Assembly (NCBI GenBank): GCA_916610825.1
Contig: OU744448.1
Span: forward strand, 7,302,650-7,366,649
From: Haliclystus octoradiatus
Lineage: Eukaryota; Cnidaria; Staurozoa; Stauromedusae; Haliclystidae
Length of the DNA stretch: 64,000 nucleotides
Direction: 5' to 3'
Numbering within the stretch: position 1 is the stretch's first letter; every line of letters starts with the position of its first letter. Positions 63,592 through 64,000 of the stretch are shown in pieces. The notes below the pieces were generated by a model. That model did not search any database and was not told the DNA's origin. It saw only the letters and a program-made list of their open reading frames with translations. Position numbers and translations under genes: made by a program.

Positions 63592-64000
63592 GTAAGTTTC
63601 ATCTCAAAATCCAAAGATTTATGTGGGTTTTAGACCTATTAGTATTTTGTTAACTGAAACTGGCGTCGTCACGGTCTTAAAATTAAATCATTTTTGCTTG
63701 GATACTCGATACATACCTCCGTCTAAATTTAAATTTGGAATAGTTCTAAACCCATCCCATTTTCTAGTCAGGCTTATGTAGGCCTATTACGGCGTCGGCA
63801 ATGTGTACATCTAATGATCTTGATCTACATGGTGTCTGTTGCTGTTGAGTGTTGATGGTGTCAAATTCTTGCAATCACAAAAACCACTAGGACTGAGCTG
63901 AACTTTGCTAGCTAGAAGCTAGCCTAGCCTGTAGGCCTGACCTAAAAACTAAAACTGAGATCTGAAAGTGAAAAACATGATGTATACAAGCTTGCATAAG

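Overview
This window is eukaryotic and most likely from an AT-rich invertebrate animal genome. The genes are split by many GT-AG introns, the proteins are recognisably metazoan (SLX4, MBLAC1, phosphoglycerate kinase, TMEM272-like membrane proteins), and the spaces between exons are packed with non-LTR retrotransposons, MITEs, foldback elements and satellites. The species cannot be fixed from this alone. No prokaryotic operon, CRISPR array or rRNA gene is visible.

Layout, left to right. Positions 2-106 may hold the last exon of an unknown plus-strand gene. The minus-strand SLX4 gene fills about 0.46-24.2 kb. I rebuilt 15 exons with consistent splice phases (1698 codons), plus one weaker candidate last exon. 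They carry three UBZ4-like zinc fingers, a BTB domain, a long acidic region, a SAP helix pair and the SLX1-binding domain. Intron 1 of SLX4 holds a nearly intact antisense L2/CR1-type LINE (ORF 19856-23083). MBLAC1 (24957-25553, +) lies head to head with SLX4, with a perfect palindromic E2F site just upstream of its ATG. A small conserved-looking membrane protein follows at 26684-26899 (-).

From 27.7 to 42.8 kb there are three paralogous four-pass TMEM272-like genes: A (27699-33771, +) and B (35554-37389, -) are each complete in five exons, while C (40674-42833, +, 5' end unresolved) has three clear exons. From 43975 to 60605 (-) lies a complete 12-exon phosphoglycerate kinase gene coding for 416 residues. 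Its first coding intron carries a degraded LINE (about 58.0-59.7 kb) and its third a strictly uniform array of 128 copies of an 18-bp unit (55108-57411). At the right edge a plus-strand gene begins at 63461 with a signal-peptide exon.

The genes do not form one pathway. The clearest functional pairing is SLX4 (a nuclease scaffold for DNA repair) with MBLAC1 (histone pre-mRNA 3' processing), both expected in S phase and sharing a short divergent promoter region. The other strong theme is repeats: about ten copies of a pogo/Tigger-like MITE, palindromic elements rich in GTTCATGAAC, two PIF/Harbinger-like elements with 3-bp TAA/TTA duplications, a hAT-like MITE, a TTAA-flanked palindrome and several long foldbacks.
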